Shown here one piece after another: positions 22,335 to 26,421 of a DNA stretch of 26,421 nt. Both the position numbers and the translations under genes were made by a program. Numbering within the stretch: position 1 is the stretch's first letter; each line of letters starts with the position of its first letter. This stretch comes from CAJQHT01 sp038123275 (GTDB taxonomy: Bacteria; Pseudomonadota; Alphaproteobacteria; Rickettsiales; UBA1997): NCBI GenBank assembly GCA_038123275.1, contig JAYORG010000019.1, positions 1 through 26,421 of the forward strand. The letters are read 5' to 3'. The notes below the pieces were generated by a model, which was given only the letters and a program-made list of their open reading frames with translations, ran no database searches and was not told the origin of the DNA.

Positions 22335-22976
22335 CTAAGCAGATACAGTGCTTCTTTCAACAAAACCTTTATATACCCATACTTTAACACCTATTACACC
22401 ATAAGTTGTATAAGCATTAGCAATTGCATAATCAATGTTGCATCTTAAGGTATGCAAAGGAACTGAACCCTCTTTATACCATTCGGTTCTGGCAATTTCA
22501 GCTCCACCTAATCTTCCAGAACATGCAACTTTAACACCTTGTGCACCATACTTAATAGCATTTTGCATAGATTTTTTCATAGCCTTCTTAAAAGCAACAC
22601 GACCTTCTAATTGCTTAGCAATATTTTGAGCTATCAAAGAAGCTTCAATATCAGGCTTATCAATTTCTACTATTCTAACATCAACCTGACATTTAGCAAT
22701 GACAGCAACAGCTTTAATAATCTTTTCAATATCTAAACCTTTTTTACCAATTAAAACACCTGGTTTTGAAGTTTTAATTATCAAGTTTACCTTATCAGTA
22801 GATCTTTCAATTATAACATTACCTATTCCACAATGAGAATATTTCTTTTTAATGAACTCTCTAATATTGATGTCACTAATCAAATTTTTAGCATAGTTTT
22901 TTCTGTCAAACCATACTGACTGCCATTCTTTTTTATTTAGTAATCTAAAACCTATAGGATTTACTTTTTGACCCAT
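22335..22976 (-). CDS. rpsC: 30S ribosomal protein S3
   Basis: S3 lines the mRNA entry channel with S4 and S5. The 213-aa protein begins MGQKVNPIGFRL and has a KH domain with KPGVLIGKKGLDIEKI (about 72-87). The C-terminal domain has KYGAQGVKVACSGRLGGAEIARTEWYKEGSVPLHTLRCNIDYA and GVIGVKVWVYKG. The usual acidic or basic tail is trimmed to VERSTVSA. It lies 11 nt after rplV and is followed by the only long gap in the S10 part of the cluster. Confidence 0.97.
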   Translation of the reverse strand: MGQKVNPIGFRLLNKKEWQSVWFDRKNYAKNLISDINIREFIKKKYSHCGIGNVIIERSTDKVNLIIKTSKPGVLIGKKGLDIEKIIKAVAVIAKCQVDVRIVEIDKPDIEASLIAQNIAKQLEGRVAFKKAMKKSMQNAIKYGAQGVKVACSGRLGGAEIARTEWYKEGSVPLHTLRCNIDYAIANAYTTYGVIGVKVWVYKGFVERSTVSA

Positions 22977-22987
22977 TATATATTCCT

Positions 22988-23347
22988 TTAATTATTTTCT
23001 ATTAAAACCACTCTTATATTGCTATAAGTTTTTATTATTCTGTTAGATCTACCTCGAGCTCTAGCACTAAATCTTTTTAAAGCAAAAGTTCTACCAACAT
23101 CAATTCTATCTATAATTAGATTATCTATATCTAAATTATGATTATTTTCTGCATTAGACATAGCAGAATAAATTAAAGAACTAACCACAGGGGCAACTTT
23201 TAAGTTACAAAATTTTAGATTTTTGATAGCATCAGATGCTGACATCCCTCTAAGATTTCTAGTTAACTTTATTATTTTCAAAGGGCTAGACTTAATTGAC
23301 TTAAGATAAGCACTTACTTCATTTTCTTTTTGTTTTTTTAAACTCAT
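22988..23347 (-). CDS. rplV: 50S ribosomal protein L22
   Basis: L22 reaches into the exit tunnel. The 119-aa protein has SAYLKSIKSSPLKIIKLTRNLRGMSASDAIKNLKF and AENNHNLDIDNLIIDRIDVGRTFALKRFSARARGRSNRI as expected, including the tip hairpin. It is somewhat diverged at the N-terminus. Spacing is 14 nt from rpsS and 11 nt to rpsC. Confidence 0.96.
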   Translation of the reverse strand: MSLKKQKENEVSAYLKSIKSSPLKIIKLTRNLRGMSASDAIKNLKFCNLKVAPVVSSLIYSAMSNAENNHNLDIDNLIIDRIDVGRTFALKRFSARARGRSNRIIKTYSNIRVVLIENN

Positions 23348-23361
23348 AAGAAATTAATTAA

Positions 23362-23637
23362 TTATTTTTTTACTTTTTTATCAGCACCGTGGCCATAAAA
23401 TGTCCTAGTTGGTGCAAATTCACCAAACTTATGACCTACCATTCCTTCACTAACAAGAACAGGAATAAATTTTTTACCATTATAGACAGCAAAATTAATA
23501 CCAACAAATTGTGGTAATATAGTAGATCTCCTAGACCAAATCTTAATAACTCTCTTTTTAGGAGACTCGATGTAATCTTTTGCTTTTTTTAATAAATATC
23601 CATCTACAAATGGAATTTTCCATGATGATCTTGCCAT
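23362..23637 (-). CDS. rpsS: 30S ribosomal protein S19
   Basis: S19 contacts S13 in the 30S head. The 91-aa protein starts MARSSWKIPFVDGYLLKKA and has IKIWSRRSTILPQFVGINFAVYNGKKFIPVLVSEGMVGHKFGEFAPTRTF as the core. It ends in a basic YGHGADKKVKK. It is full length, 19 nt after rplB. Confidence 0.97.
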   Translation of the reverse strand: MARSSWKIPFVDGYLLKKAKDYIESPKKRVIKIWSRRSTILPQFVGINFAVYNGKKFIPVLVSEGMVGHKFGEFAPTRTFYGHGADKKVKK

Positions 23638-23656
23638 ATTACTTAATTATTAATTA

Positions 23657-24493
23657 TTACTTTTTATATCTAGTGTTAACTATCAATCTATTAGATAGTT
23701 TTTTCTTACATCTAGTTCTTTTTCCTTTAGCAGATTTTCCGGTTGGAGACACAGGGTGTCTACCTCCAGAAGTTCTACCTTCACCACCACCATGGGGGTG
23801 ATCAATTGGGTTCATGGCAACACCTCTAACAGTTGGCCTAATCCCAAGCCATCTAGATCTACCTGCTTTACCAATTGTAGTATTCTTTTTATCAATATTT
23901 GACACAGAACCAATAACAGCCATGCAATCTAATAAAAATAATCTTATTTCACCTGATTGCATCTTAATCAAAGCATATCCACCATCTTTACCAACTAACT
24001 GACAGTAAGTTCCAGCAGCTCTAGCAACTGAACCACCAGTAGCTGGCTTTAACTCAATATTATGAATAATTGTACCAATAGGTATTGCTGATAGTGGCAT
24101 TGCATTGCCAATTTTAATATCGACCTCTTCTGTTCTTGATGATACAACATTATCACCAACTTTTAATTTATGAGGAGCAACTATATAAGAGTAAAAACCA
24201 TCTGTATATTTTAACAAAGCAATAAAAGCACTTCTATTAGGATCATGTTCTATTCTCTCAACTTTTGCTTGAACATCAAACTTGTCTCTTTTGAAATCTA
24301 CTGCTCTATAAGTTTTTTTATGACCACCAGATTTATGTCTAACTGTTATATGACCTTTATTATTTCGACCAGATTTAGGAGAAATATTACTAGTTAGAAT
24401 CTTCAATGGAGACCCTTTGTGTAATTCGCTTCTATCTATTGTTTTTAATTGTCTTAAAGCCGGTGTAACAGCTTTGTAATTTTTAATAGCCAT
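23657..24493 (-). CDS. rplB: 50S ribosomal protein L2
   Basis: L2 is essential for subunit joining and peptidyl transfer. The 278-aa protein has KNYKAVTPALRQL, the GRNNKGHITVRHKSGGHKKTYR basic block, and an OB/SH3 core. The highly conserved C-terminal segment RGVAMNPIDHPHGGGEGRTSGGRHPVSPTGKSAKGKRTR includes the histidine of HPHGGGEG near the peptidyl transferase centre. It is full length, 4 nt after rplW. Confidence 0.98.
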   Translation of the reverse strand: MAIKNYKAVTPALRQLKTIDRSELHKGSPLKILTSNISPKSGRNNKGHITVRHKSGGHKKTYRAVDFKRDKFDVQAKVERIEHDPNRSAFIALLKYTDGFYSYIVAPHKLKVGDNVVSSRTEEVDIKIGNAMPLSAIPIGTIIHNIELKPATGGSVARAAGTYCQLVGKDGGYALIKMQSGEIRLFLLDCMAVIGSVSNIDKKNTTIGKAGRSRWLGIRPTVRGVAMNPIDHPHGGGEGRTSGGRHPVSPTGKSAKGKRTRCKKKLSNRLIVNTRYKK

Positions 24494-24497
24494 TTTA

Positions 24498-24779
24498 TTA
24501 TTTCAAATTCTGGAAATTTATCGATTGACCTTTTTTAAGGGTTACAATTGCTTTTTTATAAGATGTTCTTTGCCCTGTAATACCTTTAAACCTTTTGGTT
24601 TTTCCAGTAACATTGCTAATATTTACCTTTTGTACTTCAACGTTAAAAAAAGACTTAATTAAATTTTTTAACTTTAATTTATTACAATCTTTAGCAACTT
24701 TAAAATAATACTTACCATCCGCCAATTCTTTATTTGACTTTTCGGTATATATTAAACCTTTTAAACTTTCAATAGTCAT
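24498..24779 (-). CDS. rplW: 50S ribosomal protein L23
   Basis: L23 sits at the tunnel exit and docks trigger factor and SRP. I start it at ATG 24779 (93 aa; MTIESLKGLIYTEKSNKEL), 4 nt after the rplD stop. An in-frame TTG at 24791 would overlap rplD and is less likely. YYFKVAKDCNKLKLKNLIKSFFNVEVQKVNISNVTGKTKRFKGITGQRTSYKKAIVTLKKG is the family core. Confidence 0.95.
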   Translation of the reverse strand: MTIESLKGLIYTEKSNKELADGKYYFKVAKDCNKLKLKNLIKSFFNVEVQKVNISNVTGKTKRFKGITGQRTSYKKAIVTLKKGQSINFQNLK

Positions 24780-24783
24780 GTTC

Positions 24784-25410
24784 TTAACCAATTATCTTTT
24801 TAACATTTGCAAGTAGAGCTTTATCTAAAATTACAAAATTATATTTTAGTAAGTCATAAGCATTAATAGCTTTAATATCTAAAGCTTTAGTATTTTTTAT
24901 ATTTTTAACAGATTTTACCAAATTTTGTGACTCTTTTTGTTCACCATCATATAAAAATAAAACACTACTAATTTTATTAGCTTTTAAAGCTTTATTAACA
25001 TATGAAGTTTTCGCTTCATTAGTTGAACCTTGAGATAAAATAACTTCTTTTTGATTAAATTTAATTTTTAAAGCATCAATTACTGCTTTTTGAATGATTT
25101 TCTTTGGTAAAGCATAATCAAAAGATTTTGGGGTTGGGCCAAAACAAGATCTACCACCAACAAATTGAACTGACCTTCTACTACCTTGCCTAGCATGACC
25201 TGTGCCCTTTTGCTTATAAGGTTTAGCGGTAGTTCCAGAAATTTCTGACATTTGTTTAATTTTAGCACTACCAGATCTTCTACGTGCTCTTTGCCAATTT
25301 AAAGCATAAGCAACTGTATCTTCACTGATGTCCTTAGCATCAAAACTAAATTTCTCTTGTGAATTTTTTGATTCTTTAAAATCTATTACTTTTAAATCTA
25401 CTGAAGCCAT
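24784..25410 (-). CDS. rplD: 50S ribosomal protein L4
   Basis: L4 lines the exit tunnel and in some bacteria regulates the S10 operon. The 208-aa protein contains the tunnel loop region QRARRRSGSAKIKQMSEISGTTAKPYKQKGTGHARQGSRRSVQFVGGRSCFGPTP, then a diverged C-terminal Rossmann-like half. It starts 1 nt after the rplC stop. No L4-binding leader is visible because the operon promoter lies outside the window. Confidence 0.96.
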   Translation of the reverse strand: MASVDLKVIDFKESKNSQEKFSFDAKDISEDTVAYALNWQRARRRSGSAKIKQMSEISGTTAKPYKQKGTGHARQGSRRSVQFVGGRSCFGPTPKSFDYALPKKIIQKAVIDALKIKFNQKEVILSQGSTNEAKTSYVNKALKANKISSVLFLYDGEQKESQNLVKSVKNIKNTKALDIKAINAYDLLKYNFVILDKALLANVKKIIG

Positions 25411-25411
25411 T

Positions 25412-26038
25412 TTAATTTATTTTTAAGATTACATCACCATTAGAACTTCCAGGTACAGCTCCCTTTATAGCAACAGTATTATTTTCTTTATCTAATAGTA
25501 AGACTTCTAGGTTTTTAACAGTCACTTTCTTATTGCCCATTTGACCAGCCATTTTTTTACCTTTAAATACTTTCCCTGGATCTTGACATTGACCAGTAGA
25601 ACCATGAGATCTATGCGATATAGAAACACCATGAGTAGCTTCCAAGCCTTTAAAATTATGTCTTTTCATTACACCAGCAAAACCCTTACCAACTGAAGTT
25701 CCTGTAACACTTATAGTGTCACCTTCTTTTAAGATAGTAGAAACATCAATTGAATCTCCAGCTTTGTAATTAGCAGATTTTTTTACTTTACAGCCATATA
25801 TTTTTTTATGAACTGAAAATCCTTTTTTTGCAAATATACCGGCAACTGGTTTTTTAACTTTTTTAGCATTTTTAGCTTTATCATAACCAATCAGAATATT
25901 ATTTAATGGCTTATCTTCATTTACCACAAGATCAACAACACAAGTATCATATAACTTGACTAGAGTAAATGGCACCATAGCACCATCTTCTTTATATAAA
26001 TGGCTCATGCCAATTTTTTTAGCTACTAAATTTATCAT
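25412..26038 (-). CDS. rplC: 50S ribosomal protein L3
   Basis: L3 is an early 50S assembly protein. The 208-aa protein has IGMSHLYKEDGAMVPFTLVKL, then GKGFAGVMKRHNFKGLEATHGVSISHRSHGSTGQCQDPGKVFKGKKMAGQMGN with the Gln of GSTGQCQDP, the residue methylated by PrmB in E. coli. VPGSSNGDVIL ends it. The ATG shares a base with the rpsJ stop (TAATG). Confidence 0.97.
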   Translation of the reverse strand: MINLVAKKIGMSHLYKEDGAMVPFTLVKLYDTCVVDLVVNEDKPLNNILIGYDKAKNAKKVKKPVAGIFAKKGFSVHKKIYGCKVKKSANYKAGDSIDVSTILKEGDTISVTGTSVGKGFAGVMKRHNFKGLEATHGVSISHRSHGSTGQCQDPGKVFKGKKMAGQMGNKKVTVKNLEVLLLDKENNTVAIKGAVPGSSNGDVILKIN

Positions 26039-26361
26039 TAGTTTTTCAACCCATTAATTGCAATCTTGATATCAACGCCAGATGAAAGATTTAACTTCAT
26101 TAAAGCGTCTACAGTTTGAACTGTAGGAGAAATAATAAGGAGTCTCTTAGAAGATCTAATTTCAAATTGCTCCCTTGAATCCTTATCCACATGAGGACCT
26201 CTGATAACTGTAAATTTTTCTATCTTAGTTGGCAAAGGAATAGGGCCTTTTATTGAAGCCCCTGTTCTTTTAACTGTACTAATTATTTCTTTCATAGCCT
26301 TATTTAAGACCACGTGATCAAAAGACTCTAAAGATATTTTTATTCCTTCCTTACTACTCAT
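26038..26361 (-). CDS. rpsJ: 30S ribosomal protein S10
   Basis: S10 is in the 30S head and, as NusE, joins transcription antitermination complexes. The 107-aa protein has IKISLESFDHVVLNKAMKEIISTVKRTGASIKGPIPLPTKIEKFTVIRGPHVDKDSREQFEIRSSKR and the end SSGVDIKIAING. It starts 6 nt after the tuf stop, so the S10 operon has no obvious promoter of its own and probably continues from tuf. Confidence 0.97.
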   Translation of the reverse strand: MSSKEGIKISLESFDHVVLNKAMKEIISTVKRTGASIKGPIPLPTKIEKFTVIRGPHVDKDSREQFEIRSSKRLLIISPTVQTVDALMKLNLSSGVDIKIAINGLKN

Positions 26362-26367
26362 TACAAA

Positions 26368-26421
26368 CTATTTTAAAACCTTACTAACAACACCAGCACC
26401 AACAGTTCTACCACCTTCACG
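26368..26421 (-). CDS. tuf: Elongation factor Tu, C-terminal end (partial)
   Basis: The last 17 codons read REGGRTVGAGVVSKVLK followed by TAG (26368-26370), the invariant EF-Tu C-terminus. The rest lies beyond the right edge. EF-Tu delivers aminoacyl-tRNA to the ribosome. Its position immediately before rpsJ indicates the joined str-S10 arrangement. Confidence 0.95.
   Translation of the reverse strand, partial: REGGRTVGAGVVSKVLK

Overview
The window comes from an AT-rich alphaproteobacterium, most likely a member of the Rickettsiales. The evidence is the 5' end of a 16S rRNA that reads like Rickettsia-type 16S from memory, the zapA - 6S RNA - 5-formyltetrahydrofolate cyclo-ligase order, adk placed between secY and rpsM, and a tuf gene joined directly to the S10 operon. 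Unlike classical Rickettsia, it keeps lysine/peptidoglycan (dapD), pyrimidine (pyrD), arginine (argJ) and pantothenate (panD) genes. A less reduced, possibly extracellular or Deianiraeaceae-like lineage would fit, but that placement is inference.

Layout. Positions 1-318 hold the first ~320 nt of a 16S rRNA on the minus strand, divergent from a tight plus-strand operon (929-5177): dapD, an unrecognised membrane protein, pyrD, argJ, a small coiled-coil protein and zapA. These genes touch or overlap by about 1 nt. The 6S RNA follows, then a translationally coupled 19-codon mini-ORF, a TTG-started 5-FCL gene, and an HU gene closed by a strong terminator. Next come tRNA-Val(TAC), a 245-nt spacer that looks structured, and tRNA-Asp(GTC). 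A two-gene O-acylation cassette (MBOAT acyltransferase plus a membrane-anchored SGNH-like protein) runs to 9548 and converges on panD and ubiB.

From 11501 to the end everything is on the minus strand. Reading in transcription order from the right edge: the tuf 3' end, rpsJ-rplC-rplD-rplW-rplB-rpsS-rplV-rpsC, a 97-nt gap with a possible internal promoter, rplP-rpmC-rpsQ, then rplN-rplX-rplE-rpsN-rpsH-rplF-rplR-rpsE-rpmD-rplO-secY-adk-rpsM-rpsK-rpoA-rplQ. The run is extended by rplS, a small lipoprotein and a small membrane protein, and ends at a hairpin terminator. rpmC (58 codons) was recovered by reading the gap between rpsQ and rplP.

No mobile element, CRISPR array or prophage is visible. 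The most interesting signals are non-coding. One is a ~45-nt motif (AACTCAC-CTTAC ... TGAG ... ATGA) present three times in intergenic DNA, two of the copies leading straight into 18-19 codon mini-ORFs. Another is the folded spacer between the two tRNA genes. Protein-level curiosities are the repeat-built basic tail on L17 and the Asn-rich N-terminus on S5.
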